Assembly: GCA_051846895.1 (NCBI GenBank)
Contig: JBPYCQ010000007.1
Span: forward strand, 109,672-173,671
Direction: 5' to 3'
Origin: CALKAL01 sp051846895
GTDB taxonomy: Bacteria > Bacillota > Bacilli > Bacillales > Alkalibacillaceae
DNA length: 64,000 nt
Below are positions 33,895 to 42,615 of this stretch, piece after piece. The stretch's first letter is position 1. The number at the start of each line of letters is the position of its first letter. The notes below the pieces were generated by a model. The model was not told the origin of the DNA. It was given only the letters and a program-made list of their open reading frames with translations, and searched no databases. A program made the translations under genes and the position numbers.

Positions 33895-34899
33895 TTGGTA
33901 ATAAAAGATCATGATCTTCCTCTTAAACTTTGGAAACTAGAAGCCTTGAGTGAAAGAGTTCTCGAAAGTCATATCAGCTTTCCGGAGATAGAGGAGGCGC
34001 TCAGAATTGTTCGTGCAGGTGACCGTGGTGAACGTTCAATCGATTATTATATTGATTTAATTGATAGTGACGATTTACAAGTCTTTTACGATGTAAGACT
34101 TCCGTGGCGAGAACATTTTTTCCAGATGGATACATTACTGCTAACAGCCTGGTTTATTTTATTGTTAGAAATTAAAAACATCACCGGCGAGATCTACTTT
34201 AAGAAAGAACCTAAACAAATGCTCCGTATCCTTGATGGGACCACCGAATCCTTTCCAGACCCACTTCTACAAGTCTACCAACAGAAGTTCCAATTAGAAA
34301 ATTTTATAAACATGCATGGATTCCCTCAAATTCCGATCTACTCATTAGTTGTTTTCGTCAATCGAAACGGTATTCTGCACATCGATCCTCAGGACACTTT
34401 TCATATAGGCAAAGTCATACCAGTACAAGAATTTATTTTTAAATATCGAGCTCTACGTAATCAGGATCATCCACAAGTTCTAAGTGAGAGACAATTAGAC
34501 AAGCTAAGTAATATTCTTTTAAATTCACATACACCTTATGACGAAGATGTGCTTGCTCGCTTTCAACTGACAGAGAAGGAGCTGAGGAATGGGGTTATCT
34601 GCCCTAGCTGTCAGCGGTTCGGAATGATTCGAGAGTGGGGCGGTTGGCTTTGCGTAACGTGTGGAGCTAAATCGAACAATGCTCACGTTAAAGCATTGAG
34701 ACATTACGCATTACTAAAAAAACATTTAATTTCAAATGGTGAAGCGCGGGAGTTTTTGGGGGTGGAATCACGGGAGGTTTCAAAATATATTTTAAGTACA
34801 TTAGATGTGTCTAAGATTGGAAAAGGAAAAGGTATGAAATATGATCTGTCCAGTCTAATTGACCCTCAATTCCCCATATATTTTGGGAATTCCCCATAA
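33895..34899 (+). CDS. NERD (nuclease-related) domain protein with zinc ribbon; C-terminus made of array repeats
   Basis: The 334-residue protein has a NERD domain in its first 150 residues (GDRGERSIDYYIDLI, DVRLPWREHFFQMDTLLL, LLLEIKNITGEIYF), with acidic and E-x-K residues as in restriction-like nucleases. A CPSC...CVTC zinc ribbon lies near residues 239-260. The TTG start at 33895 has GGAGAGG at 7 bp. The last residues, PQFPIYFGNSP, are encoded by the first two units of the repeat array, so the array has replaced or extended the natural C-terminus. NERD proteins are widespread in Bacillaceae, with unproven nuclease activity. Confidence 0.82.
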   Translation: MVIKDHDLPLKLWKLEALSERVLESHISFPEIEEALRIVRAGDRGERSIDYYIDLIDSDDLQVFYDVRLPWREHFFQMDTLLLTAWFILLLEIKNITGEIYFKKEPKQMLRILDGTTESFPDPLLQVYQQKFQLENFINMHGFPQIPIYSLVVFVNRNGILHIDPQDTFHIGKVIPVQEFIFKYRALRNQDHPQVLSERQLDKLSNILLNSHTPYDEDVLARFQLTEKELRNGVICPSCQRFGMIREWGGWLCVTCGAKSNNAHVKALRHYALLKKHLISNGEAREFLGVESREVSKYILSTLDVSKIGKGKGMKYDLSSLIDPQFPIYFGNSP

Positions 34900-34985
34900 A
34901 TCAAAAAAATTCCCTATATAAATGAAAAATTCCCCATAAAGTACACCAATTTCCCCATATAATCAAAAAATTCCCCATAAACAAT
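34868..34985. repeat. Short-period repeat array 2, core AATTCCCCATAAA, 6 units
   Basis: Six units have TTCCC cores starting at 34870, 34890, 34910, 34930, 34951 and 34971, a 20-21 bp period. The conserved half is AATTCCCCATAWA and the variable half is A/T-rich. The first two units are inside the NERD coding sequence, whose stop TAA is formed by the second unit. The array ends directly at the hairpin 34987-35011. Confidence 0.92.
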
Positions 34986-34986
34986 A

Positions 34987-35011
34987 ACCGGCGGGTCGTC
35001 CACCCGCCGGT
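34987..35011 (+). terminator. Perfect GC-rich hairpin closing array 2
   Basis: ACCGGCGGGT (34987-34996) pairs perfectly with ACCCGCCGGT (35002-35011), loop of 5, followed by TTCCTTTTAG. It is likely a terminator for the NERD gene. Its CGGCGGGT...CCACC sequence is related to the hairpin at 2652-2674 and has the same polarity relative to the repeats. Confidence 0.8.
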
Positions 35012-35142
35012 TTCCTTTTAGTTATTAGTTGACTGTTAGCAGAATCCCTTTAATTCCAAAAAAGCAGTTGACCTCTAGTAACTATTAGTGTAAAATTACA
35101 CTAAATTAGATAAATGACATCAATCAAATAGGAGGCTAGAAT

Positions 35143-35568
35143 ATGAATCAAAAATATATAATTGTGACATTCATCTTGTACATCGCAGCGATAATCATAA
35201 ATGTTATTCCATCAATAAAATATCCGGACTATGAATTAACCTTATTTCATTTAATCACATCGATTTTATTTTTCATCATCCTATTCGTTTTACTTAAAAA
35301 GTCACCAAAAAGGTTTGTGAATACTTTCTTAATTATAGCCGCTAGTTCAAGTGCTTTAGTATTTATAATCAATTCATTCGTAAATCAATCTGTTAACAAT
35401 CTCATTCTGGATGTTATGTCGTCGATTCAATATCCGCTCTTTATCTTTTTCGTCACCCCATTTTTTGGAATTAATTATTTACTAAACGTTAACTATGACT
35501 TATTTGCTAGTTTTACTTCAATAGCATACATAGTCATCTTATCAATAAATAATATTAGGAGAAGATAA
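35143..35568 (+). CDS. Membrane protein, unknown function (four segments)
   Basis: A 141-residue protein is almost wholly hydrophobic, with four predicted segments (IIVTFILYIAAIIINVI, LFHLITSILFFIILFVLL, TFLIIAASSSALVFII, YPLFIFFVTPFFGI) and a very short basic tail NIRRR. GGAGGCTAGA lies upstream of the ATG. It begins a run of three small membrane genes on this strand (35143, 35571, 35764), spaced by 2 and 37 bp, that are likely co-transcribed. I recognise no family. Confidence 0.75.
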   Translation: MNQKYIIVTFILYIAAIIINVIPSIKYPDYELTLFHLITSILFFIILFVLLKKSPKRFVNTFLIIAASSSALVFIINSFVNQSVNNLILDVMSSIQYPLFIFFVTPFFGINYLLNVNYDLFASFTSIAYIVILSINNIRRR

Positions 35569-35570
35569 AA

Positions 35571-35726
35571 ATGTCGTTTACTACAATAATCAGTTTGTTT
35601 TTAATAGGTTTAATTCTATTAGTAGGTGGGTTCATATTTAAAAGAAAATGGCTCACAATTTTGTCAGTTCCTTTATTAGTTATTACAGGGTGGCAAATAG
35701 CTATTTTGCTTGTCACGGGAGTATAA
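35571..35726 (+). CDS. Small membrane protein, 51 residues
   Basis: ATG at 35571, only 2 bp after the preceding stop, with AGGAGAAGATAAAA as ribosome site; TAA at 35724-35726. The product has two hydrophobic segments (IISLFLIGLILLVGGFIF and ILSVPLLVITGWQIAILLV) joined by KRKWLT. It is too short for usual gene calling, but spacing and ribosome site support it. Function unknown. Confidence 0.7.
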   Translation: MSFTTIISLFLIGLILLVGGFIFKRKWLTILSVPLLVITGWQIAILLVTGV

Positions 35727-35763
35727 AATTTGGGTATGTCCCGAAAAAAAGGAGGGAACCGAA

Positions 35764-36060
35764 TTGATAATGATGAACGTGTTCGCGATTGTAGGCATTA
35801 TAATTGCGACGTGGCTTGGGATTGATGCTCAAGGTATTGCTTATTTTTTGCATGATTTATTTCCACAAACAGACACTGTGATTATTCTAGTTATTTTAAC
35901 AATTACGAGTGTTAGTTTATTTATATTAATACCTACATTAACTTTCTTCTCTAAAAAAATAGTCAAAAAAATGTGGGCTTACTATTTCGTTAGTTGCTTT
36001 ATGATTGGAATTCCAACTTCTGTTTGGTCACTATTTGTCATGTTAATGTGGATGCATTAA
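35764..36060 (+). CDS. Small membrane protein, about 98 residues
   Basis: The open frame extends back to 35710, overlapping the preceding gene, but AAAGGAGGG at about 35749-35757 precedes a TTG at 35764 (and ATGs at 35770 and 35773), which sets the start. The product has three hydrophobic segments (VFAIVGIIIATWLGI, VIILVILTITSVSLFILIPTL, YYFVSCFMIGIPTSVWSLFVML). Third member of a small membrane-protein unit; no family recognised. Confidence 0.7.
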   Translation: MIMMNVFAIVGIIIATWLGIDAQGIAYFLHDLFPQTDTVIILVILTITSVSLFILIPTLTFFSKKIVKKMWAYYFVSCFMIGIPTSVWSLFVMLMWMH

Positions 36061-36066
36061 TAAAAA

Positions 36067-36096
36067 GAAATCCTACGCTATAAATCATAGGATTTC
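36067..36096. terminator. Terminator shared by the small membrane genes and yclQ
   Basis: GAAATCCTA (36067-36075) pairs perfectly with TAGGATTTC (36088-36096). On the minus strand a five-T run follows, which fits the end of the siderophore operon. Confidence 0.8.
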
Positions 36097-36132
36097 ATTA
36101 CAGCATTTCTAGATGCATTATTTTAACATTGA

Positions 36133-37065
36133 TTAATCAATTGTTTGATTAATTTCATTAACCATCTCTTTTACAGAAATTAATCCTCCACCAGATAGGT
36201 ACCAGAAGTCAGGATCTAAGTAATGGATTTGGCCTTCTTGATAGGCAGTTGTATTTTTTACTAAGTCATTTTCAATCGTTTCTTTTGCTGCAGCTTCACC
36301 ATTCACAACTTTATCACGGTCGATGACGTAGAGATGATCTGGGTCTTTATCTACAATAAATTCAAAAGATATGTTTTGGCCATGTGTTGCTACCTCGATG
36401 TTGGGGTCAACAGCTTCAATTCCAAATACATCGTGAATGATTCCAAAACGTGATCCAGGTCCATATGCACTTACTTTTCCGCCATTTGATAGAACGATTA
36501 ACGCTTTTTGATCAAGTTGGGAAGTTTTACCCTGAAGTTCGCTAATCATATCATCAATCTCTGATAATTGAGCGGTTACTTCATCTTTCTTACCAAATAT
36601 TTCACCAATTAAATTAGCGTTTTCCTTGAATGATTCCATATAATTGTCTGTATCTAATTGAATAAATAGAGTTGGAGCAATTTCTTTAAAATCTTCATAT
36701 AGATCCATTTGACGACCTGAAATGATAATTAGATCAGGATTTAATGCATGAATTTTTTCAAAGTCTGGCTCTTTTAATCCGCCGACGTTTTCGTATTCAT
36801 CTGATTCATATTTACTTAAGTAGCTTGGAACGTTCATTTGTGGAACACCAACAACAGGAATGCCAAGTGCATCAAGAGTATCTAGTGTACCAAAATCAAA
36901 AACAACAACACGCTCTGGATTTTTCTCAACCGTAATTTTATCTAATGAATGCTCAATGGTAATTGTTTCTTTATCCTCAGAACCAGAAGTATCATCATCA
37001 TTACCTCCACATGCTGCTAGAACGAGTAAGCTTACAATTAATATAGAAAAGAATAGTTTTTTCAT
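36133..37065 (-). CDS. yclQ: Iron-siderophore binding lipoprotein, YclQ-like
   Basis: The 310-residue protein starts with a lipoprotein signal (lipobox LAAC near residue 18) and continues as a class III periplasmic-binding protein: VVVFDFGTLDTLDALGI, VGGLKEPDFEKI, NPDLIIISGRQ, YGPGSRFGIIHDVFG and the C-terminal FWYLSGGGL. These match Bacillus YclQ, the receptor for petrobactin and its catecholate precursor, closely enough to name it. The frame is open 33 bp further up; GAGGTG at 7 bp before the ATG at 37063-37065 decides. Last gene of the yclNOPQ operon, under the Fur box at 39817-39835. Confidence 0.9.
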   Translation of the reverse strand: MKKLFFSILIVSLLVLAACGGNDDDTSGSEDKETITIEHSLDKITVEKNPERVVVFDFGTLDTLDALGIPVVGVPQMNVPSYLSKYESDEYENVGGLKEPDFEKIHALNPDLIIISGRQMDLYEDFKEIAPTLFIQLDTDNYMESFKENANLIGEIFGKKDEVTAQLSEIDDMISELQGKTSQLDQKALIVLSNGGKVSAYGPGSRFGIIHDVFGIEAVDPNIEVATHGQNISFEFIVDKDPDHLYVIDRDKVVNGEAAAKETIENDLVKNTTAYQEGQIHYLDPDFWYLSGGGLISVKEMVNEINQTID

Positions 37066-37123
37066 AAAAAAACACCTCATTTTATAATTTTTCGCCATTT
37101 ATGGCAATGTTTAAATACAAAAA

Positions 37124-37882
37124 TTAAGCAAAATATACACAAACTTTACATTGGTCAATCGTTTTAATAGGAATGTCCATGTCGTAAATTTCCTTCAGAT
37201 TTACTTGATCAATCATCTCATTAGTCGGTCCTTGGTTAACAATTTTTCCATCCTTAAGTGCGACGATATAGTCCGAGTAAAACGATGCAAAATTGATGTC
37301 ATGAATAACTAAAATAACCGTTTTCCCAAGTTCATCAACGAGCCGACGTAGTACTTTCATGATTTGTACAGAATGTTTCATATCTAAATTATTTAGAGGT
37401 TCATCGAGCAAAATATATTCTGTATCTTGAGCAATAACCATGGCAATAAATGCACGCTGACGCTGACCGCCACTTAACTCATCAAGAAAGCGATCTTGCA
37501 AATCATGTAATTCCATAAAGGTTAGCGCATCGTCAACAAACTTCCAATCTTCCTCAGTCAAATGACCCTGTGAATATGGAAATCGACCAAAAGAAACTAG
37601 TTCTTTAACAGTTAAACGCACGCTTAAATGGTTTGACTGCCTAAGAATGGCCATCTTTTTAGATAAATCGTTGTTCTTCCATTTTTTTATTTCACGATTC
37701 TCGATGAAAATTTCGCCAATATCATATTTGATTAATCGACTGACTGCGGATAATACAGTACTTTTACCAGCTCCGTTTGGGCCGATAAATGACGTGATTT
37801 TACCTTTTTGAATATGGACGGATACATCCTTGACTACAGGTTTGTCACCGAATTTTTTTGTTAAATTTTTAATTTTTATCAT
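37124..37882 (-). CDS. yclP: Iron-siderophore ABC transporter ATPase, YclP-like
   Basis: The 252-residue ATPase of the FecE/FepC type has Walker A GPNGAGKST near residue 35, signature LSGGQRQR near 139, Walker B YILLDEPLNNLD near 155 and switch HD in VILVIHDINFA. It powers the YclN-YclO permease pair. It overlaps yclO by 4 bp. Confidence 0.93.
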   Translation of the reverse strand: MIKIKNLTKKFGDKPVVKDVSVHIQKGKITSFIGPNGAGKSTVLSAVSRLIKYDIGEIFIENREIKKWKNNDLSKKMAILRQSNHLSVRLTVKELVSFGRFPYSQGHLTEEDWKFVDDALTFMELHDLQDRFLDELSGGQRQRAFIAMVIAQDTEYILLDEPLNNLDMKHSVQIMKVLRRLVDELGKTVILVIHDINFASFYSDYIVALKDGKIVNQGPTNEMIDQVNLKEIYDMDIPIKTIDQCKVCVYFA

Positions 37883-38826
37883 GCTCGACTCTCCCTTAAT
37901 AGAAGATAAATAAAGTAAACGCCACCGATAAAGTTAATAATGACACTTATCGTTGTTGAGAATGTAAACACTCTTTCTACAATTAGTTGTCCACCGACTA
38001 ATGCGATGACACTGATCAAAATTGCTCCTAGAATGAGTTCGCGGTGTCGGTACGTTTTTAAAAACTCATAAGCAACATTGGCAACTAATAGGCCAAGAAA
38101 AGTGATTGGTCCGACTAATACTGTTGCAATCGATATGAGAATTGCGATGACTATGAACATTTGTTTAACGACAAAATCATAGTCAACACCTAAGTTAATC
38201 GCATGTTCTTTGCCAAGTGACATGACGTCTAAATACTTGGCAAACTTTAAAAAGTAAAGCGTTGCGAGTAACATAAGAACGATTGAGATATAGAATAAAT
38301 CGGTATTGACATTGTTAAAGCTTGCAAACATTCGGTCTTGAACGACTTGGAATTCGTTTGGATCAATTAGGACTTGCATGAAATCAGATAAACTATTAAA
38401 GAAGGTACCGAAAATGAGCCCAACCAATAATAAAAAGTAAATGCTCTGACCTTCTCTTTTAAATAAAAAGTGGTAAAGCAACAAAGCGAATACGACCATT
38501 AGTCCAACAGAGATGATAAAGTTAACATGTTTGTTCATTAAGGTCATGTGCGTTGAACCGAAAGCAAAAATGATAAAGGTTTGGATTAATAAATACAGTG
38601 AATCTAAACCGATAATGCTTGGTGTTAAGATTCGGTTATTCGTGATGGTTTGGAACACAACGGTAGAAAATGCAATTGCACTACCTGTTAAAATAATCGC
38701 TAATATTTTCATCGTTCGTCTAGGAAGAACGTAATTCCAGTTGTAACTTAGTCCTGTAAATAAAAAAGTAACAATCAAGATGAGCGCTAGTATAAGTAAA
38801 ATAATTAATTTTGTTCGGTTACGCAT
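37879..38826 (-). CDS. yclO: Iron-siderophore ABC permease, YclO-like
   Basis: This FecCD-family permease of 315 residues has about nine to ten hydrophobic segments. Typical blocks are TGSAIAFSTVVFQTITNNRILTPSIIGLDSLY near the start, split by its conserved N-x-x-L-x-P-S-I-I-G-x-D, and the coupling region VGPITFLGLLVANVAYEF near residue 230. It forms the membrane channel with YclN and overlaps both neighbours by a few bases. Confidence 0.92.
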   Translation of the reverse strand: MRNRTKLIILLILALILIVTFLFTGLSYNWNYVLPRRTMKILAIILTGSAIAFSTVVFQTITNNRILTPSIIGLDSLYLLIQTFIIFAFGSTHMTLMNKHVNFIISVGLMVVFALLLYHFLFKREGQSIYFLLLVGLIFGTFFNSLSDFMQVLIDPNEFQVVQDRMFASFNNVNTDLFYISIVLMLLATLYFLKFAKYLDVMSLGKEHAINLGVDYDFVVKQMFIVIAILISIATVLVGPITFLGLLVANVAYEFLKTYRHRELILGAILISVIALVGGQLIVERVFTFSTTISVIINFIGGVYFIYLLLRESRA

Positions 38827-39769
38827 AAGTACGTCTCCTTAGCAGCAAATAAATAAAGGTTCCACTACCAATTACACCGACAGTAAGTCCAATCGGGATT
38901 TCGTACGGATAAATGACAACGCGCCCTAAAATGTCACAAAACAGTACGAAAACAGCGCCCAGTAATGCGGTGTGCGGTAAGTTTTTCTTTAAGTGGTCAC
39001 CTTGATAAATAGAAACGACGTTTGGAATAATAAGCCCTAAAAATGGAATTAATCCAACCGTTAAGACGACGACTGAAGTAACCATTGCAACAATAACTAA
39101 ACCGATATTGACGACTTGTTTATGATTTAGCCCAAGGTTAATAGAAAATTCCTCACCCATCCCAGCAATCGTAAACTTGTTAGCGAAAATATACGCTACG
39201 AAAAGAAGTGGAATACTTATGTAAAGCAGTTCATAGCGTCCACTCATAATCATCGAGAAGTCCCCTTGAAGCCATGCGGTTATACTTTGGATCAGGTCGT
39301 TTTTATAAGCAAAAAACGTTGTGATTGATCCAATAATATTACCGAACATGATTCCGACGAGTGGGATAAAAATAGCATCTTTAAACTTAATTTTTTCTAA
39401 GATTTTCATAAACAAAAACGTTCCAAGCAAGGCGAATATGAATGCTGTTGTTGCACGCTGTATCGGACTTGCAGATGAGAAAATGAGTAGTGATACTAAT
39501 ATTCCAAGTCGTGCTGAGTCCATCGTTCCTGCCGTTGTTGGTGAGACGAATTTGTTTCGTGAAAGCTGCTGCATGATAAGGCCCGCAATGGCCATACCTG
39601 CTCCGGCAATAATGATGCTGATTAGTCGTGGTACTCGGCTTTGTAAAAATATTTGCTTTTGCAAGTCTGACATGTTGAATAGTTCAAATACATGTATATT
39701 AGATGCTCCGATAAAAAGCGAAGCAAATGAAAAAACAATTAGCGCGATTATTAAATACCGTAATTTCAT
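38819..39769 (-). CDS. yclN: Iron-siderophore ABC permease, YclN-like
   Basis: First gene of the siderophore operon, a FecCD permease of about 316 residues. It has SRVPRLISIIIAGAGMAIAGL near residue 45 and GLIPFLGLIIPNVV near 255, both family hallmarks. The open frame extends 45 bp upstream, but AGAAGGT before the ATG at 39767-39769 and the usual YclN N-terminus MKLRYLII support the shorter form. The Fur box is 48 bp upstream. Confidence 0.92.
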   Translation of the reverse strand: MKLRYLIIALIVFSFASLFIGASNIHVFELFNMSDLQKQIFLQSRVPRLISIIIAGAGMAIAGLIMQQLSRNKFVSPTTAGTMDSARLGILVSLLIFSSASPIQRATTAFIFALLGTFLFMKILEKIKFKDAIFIPLVGIMFGNIIGSITTFFAYKNDLIQSITAWLQGDFSMIMSGRYELLYISIPLLFVAYIFANKFTIAGMGEEFSINLGLNHKQVVNIGLVIVAMVTSVVVLTVGLIPFLGLIIPNVVSIYQGDHLKKNLPHTALLGAVFVLFCDILGRVVIYPYEIPIGLTVGVIGSGTFIYLLLRRRTYA

Positions 39770-39816
39770 CGTAATCCAAACCTTCTTATTGTAGTCGATA
39801 ACGAGATGTTGCAATT

Positions 39817-39835
39817 GATAATGATTATCATTCTC
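39817..39835. promoter_or_regulatory. Fur box upstream of yclNOPQ
   Basis: GATAATGATTATCATTCTC matches the 19-bp Fur consensus (GATAATGATTATCATTATC) at 18 positions. It lies between yclN and the divergent gene at 39996, 48 bp from the yclN start, and implies repression in iron-replete cells. Confidence 0.93.
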
Positions 39836-39995
39836 TAAATAATAGAATAAACGCTCTTATGGGTAAGAGTCAATGGTGAATTTTAAAATAATCATGTAAA
39901 AAATGTGACAGATTATTTTTCAACAAAAAATTTAAGTGAGAAGTCGATATTTGGTATACTTTTTAAAAGGCTTTCAACAAAAAGGATGATATTTC

Positions 39996-41036
39996 TTGAA
40001 ACAAGTATATAGTGAGGTCTTACAGTTTCGTGGTAATCATTATGACTACGGGTTATTTCAAGGTAGAAAAATTAAAGATTCCATGATATTAAAAACTAGA
40101 AATAAAGATTGGAAAATTAGAAGACCACGTTTTGAAATTAATATAGAAGAGACAAAATCAATATATAACACGTTTGCTCCACGGATATGGGATGAAATTG
40201 AAGGGCTTCGGGATGGGCTTGAGTTACCGATGGAAGATGTGCTCCTTCACTATGGTGGCTACCGTATTGATGTTGATAAAAGTGGCTGTTCTATTTTGAC
40301 GGATAAAGATTATATGATTCGTAATTATGATTTTCATCCGCAGACGTATGAGGGTTTATACAGTTTCTTTCAACCGAGTGATGGGGGAAATGCTATCATT
40401 GGTCCGTCCTCGCGAGTGATCGGGAGAATGGATGGGATGAATGAGTATGGATTAGTTATGGGATATAATTTTACGAATCGCAGGCGGCCGGGCACTGGGT
40501 TTACGTGTACGATTATAGGTAGAATGATATTAGAAACATGTAAAACAGTTGATGAGGCCGTGAATCTGCTGAAGGATATTCCACATCGGGGTTCATTTAG
40601 TTATGTGTTGTTAGATAAGAATGAGAAAACACGTGTTGTTGAGGCAAGTCCGCGTTCGGTTGAAGTAAGAGAATCTGATGTTTGTACAAACCATTTTGAA
40701 ATATTAAAAGAAGAAAACCGTTATCATTTGCAAGATTCATTTAACAGAATAAATGCTATAACTGAAGCGAAAGACAAAATAACAGATGGCTATGAGGCGT
40801 TTCAATTAATGAATGGCCGTGATCGGGGTGTCTTTTCAGAAAAATATAAAAGCTGGTCTGGAACGATTCATACTTCAGCTTATTTCCCGAAAGAGAAGAA
40901 GGTGTGGTTTGCAATTGGAGGAGATCGAAAGCCTTTTGTTTTTGATTTTGACAGCTGGCTTAAAGGAAATAATATATTAGTTAAAAAAATACATGGAAAA
41001 ATCAATACTGATTTAAGTTTTGCGAATTTTAAATGA
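39996..41036 (+). CDS. C45-family (acyl-CoA:6-APA acyltransferase-like) autoproteolytic hydrolase
   Basis: The 346-residue protein resembles the N-terminal nucleophile amidohydrolases of peptidase family C45. The likely nucleophile is Cys98 in DKSGCSILTDKDY, followed by the conserved RNYDFHP, and GRMDGMNEYGLVMGYNF near 150, all family features. Self-cleavage before the Cys would expose it. Reported members process amide bonds in antibiotics, polyamines or acylated amino acids; the substrate here is open. The TTG start at 39996 has AAAGGATGAT. It is divergent from the Fur-controlled operon, and the terminator at 41053-41115 follows. Confidence 0.82.
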   Translation: MKQVYSEVLQFRGNHYDYGLFQGRKIKDSMILKTRNKDWKIRRPRFEINIEETKSIYNTFAPRIWDEIEGLRDGLELPMEDVLLHYGGYRIDVDKSGCSILTDKDYMIRNYDFHPQTYEGLYSFFQPSDGGNAIIGPSSRVIGRMDGMNEYGLVMGYNFTNRRRPGTGFTCTIIGRMILETCKTVDEAVNLLKDIPHRGSFSYVLLDKNEKTRVVEASPRSVEVRESDVCTNHFEILKEENRYHLQDSFNRINAITEAKDKITDGYEAFQLMNGRDRGVFSEKYKSWSGTIHTSAYFPKEKKVWFAIGGDRKPFVFDFDSWLKGNNILVKKIHGKINTDLSFANFK

Positions 41037-41052
41037 ATGCTTATATATACTT

Positions 41053-41115
41053 ATAGCCCGGGAATATGTGAACCGAAGCAATATAAACTTTGGCATGCTT
41101 TATCCTCCGGGCTAT
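41053..41115. terminator. Long-loop inverted repeat between convergent genes
   Basis: ATAGCCCGG (41053-41061) pairs perfectly with CCGGGCTAT (41107-41115) across a 45-base loop, followed by TTTTAATTT. It is probably a terminator for both convergent genes. Confidence 0.6.
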
Positions 41116-41121
41116 TTTAAT

Positions 41122-41532
41122 TTAAAATATACCAATTCTAAAAACGAAATAATGAATAATGAAATAAGCAATAAATGCCGTTTCCCCTATTAGAACTAAA
41201 AAGTCTATTATAGGTTTAGGCTGTTTCTCTTTCATGTTTACCATGACATAAATTCTTAATAAAACGAGAATACCACCGACAATCAATATTAAAAAATGTT
41301 CGATAAATACGTAAGCGATCACATATATTAACCATTTAAAAATAACTGCACCGATGAATAAAATAGTATATTTCTGAACTTTACTACTAAATTCAAGATC
41401 GTCATCTTTAATATCTTTCATTGCTTCATTGACTTTTCGGAATTCAATGATCGCTCCTATATGATCTGATAAAAGTATTAAACAGAAAATAAACAAAATG
41501 ATATTCTCTGTTGTCCAATTTGCTAAATTCAT
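41122..41532 (-). CDS. Membrane protein of 136 residues, unknown function
   Basis: Four hydrophobic segments are seen (IILFIFCLILLSDHIGAII, ILFIGAVIFKWLIYVIAYVF, FLILIVGGILVLLRIYVM, FLVLIGETAFIAYFIIHYFVF), with an acidic-basic loop between the first two (FRKVNEAMKDIKDDDLEF). AAAGGAGATATAA precedes the ATG. The gene lies 16 bp downstream of the epimerase gene on the same strand and is probably co-transcribed with it. No family recognised. Confidence 0.7.
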   Translation of the reverse strand: MNLANWTTENIILFIFCLILLSDHIGAIIEFRKVNEAMKDIKDDDLEFSSKVQKYTILFIGAVIFKWLIYVIAYVFIEHFLILIVGGILVLLRIYVMVNMKEKQPKPIIDFLVLIGETAFIAYFIIHYFVFRIGIF

Positions 41533-41548
41533 TTATATCTCCTTTTTA

Positions 41549-42460
41549 TTACTTAACTAGATCCTCTAATGCTAAATCTAAATCTGGAAAAATAAATTCA
41601 TATCCTTCATCTAATAATTTTTTAGGGTATCCGTATCGGCCTTCGAGTGCTATTTCGGGATCAACTCTCATGAATAAATAAGCACCTAACCAGACGAATG
41701 GTGATGGTGCAGGAGGTGCCCAGCCTTTCCCCATCACTTTTCGTAGGGCTTGCATAAATTCTTTATTTGTTGGTGCTTTTGGAGTAGAAGCGTTATATGT
41801 TCCTTGCATGGAGTCGTTTTCAATTGCCCGAATAATCATTTCGTTCATATCGTCAATGTGGATCCAACTGAAATATTGTTTTCCTGAACCTACAGTCCCA
41901 CCTAAGTTTAATTTCACTAGTTTCTTTAAAGGCTCTAAAGCCCCTGCCTCAGGCGTTAAAACCATTCCAATTCTAAACAATACTTGTCTGACATCTGGAT
42001 GTTTTTCTTTGTAAAAGGCATCTTCCCACAGCTCACATACGTTGACAGAAAAGCCTGTTCCATGAGGGGCGTTCTCATCGCAGATATCCCTCGTATTACC
42101 GTAAATGGCAAGTGCTCCGGAATTAATAAAAGCTTGTGGTGGGTTATCTGCTTGGCGAATGGCCTGCCAAAGTGCTGTTACTGAATTGACCCGTGAGTTA
42201 ATGATTTCTTCTTTGTTTTTCTTAGTATAAATGCAGTTAATCGATTTTCCTGTAAAATTAACAACGGCGTAGCTGCCTTCAATCTCTTTACTCCAACCAT
42301 CGACTGTCTCCCCGTCCCAATAAACATAAGATACACCGTTATCTACTTTAGGTTTACCGCGTGTAAGAATGACTACCTCATACCCTTTTTCTATTAAAAG
42401 AGGAGCAAGAGATTGTCCTAAAAGACCAGAACCTCCAGCAATGACCACTTTTCGCTTCAT
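41549..42460 (-). CDS. yfhF: TIGR01777-family NAD-dependent epimerase/dehydratase, YfhF-like
   Basis: The 303-residue protein is an SDR-type nucleotide-sugar epimerase relative: GGSGLLGQSLAPLL near residue 8 binds NAD(P), YAVVNFTGKSI near 67, the Ser/Tyr region NSGALAIYGNT near 115, and the C-terminal DUF1731 part (PKAPTNKEFMQALRKVMG, EGRYGYPKKLLDEGYEF). The layout matches YfhF of Bacillus and its cyanobacterial and mitochondrial relatives. The substrate is unknown. AAGGAGTGC precedes the ATG. Confidence 0.87.
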   Translation of the reverse strand: MKRKVVIAGGSGLLGQSLAPLLIEKGYEVVILTRGKPKVDNGVSYVYWDGETVDGWSKEIEGSYAVVNFTGKSINCIYTKKNKEEIINSRVNSVTALWQAIRQADNPPQAFINSGALAIYGNTRDICDENAPHGTGFSVNVCELWEDAFYKEKHPDVRQVLFRIGMVLTPEAGALEPLKKLVKLNLGGTVGSGKQYFSWIHIDDMNEMIIRAIENDSMQGTYNASTPKAPTNKEFMQALRKVMGKGWAPPAPSPFVWLGAYLFMRVDPEIALEGRYGYPKKLLDEGYEFIFPDLDLALEDLVK

Positions 42461-42615
42461 ATAAGCACTCCTTTTTTCGAACTATTCTGTATTTATTATA
42501 TAAGAAAAAGAAGGGTTTTGAAACGTCATAAGAGAATATTAGATTTAAATATGGGCTTAAAGGGAATAGAACAAATATGTGGACATCATTTTGACGGGAA
42601 AATAGGAGGAGATCA

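Noticed and set aside
39321..39794. Plus-strand frame of 157 codons
   Set aside because: Antisense shadow of yclN; composition unlike a real protein.
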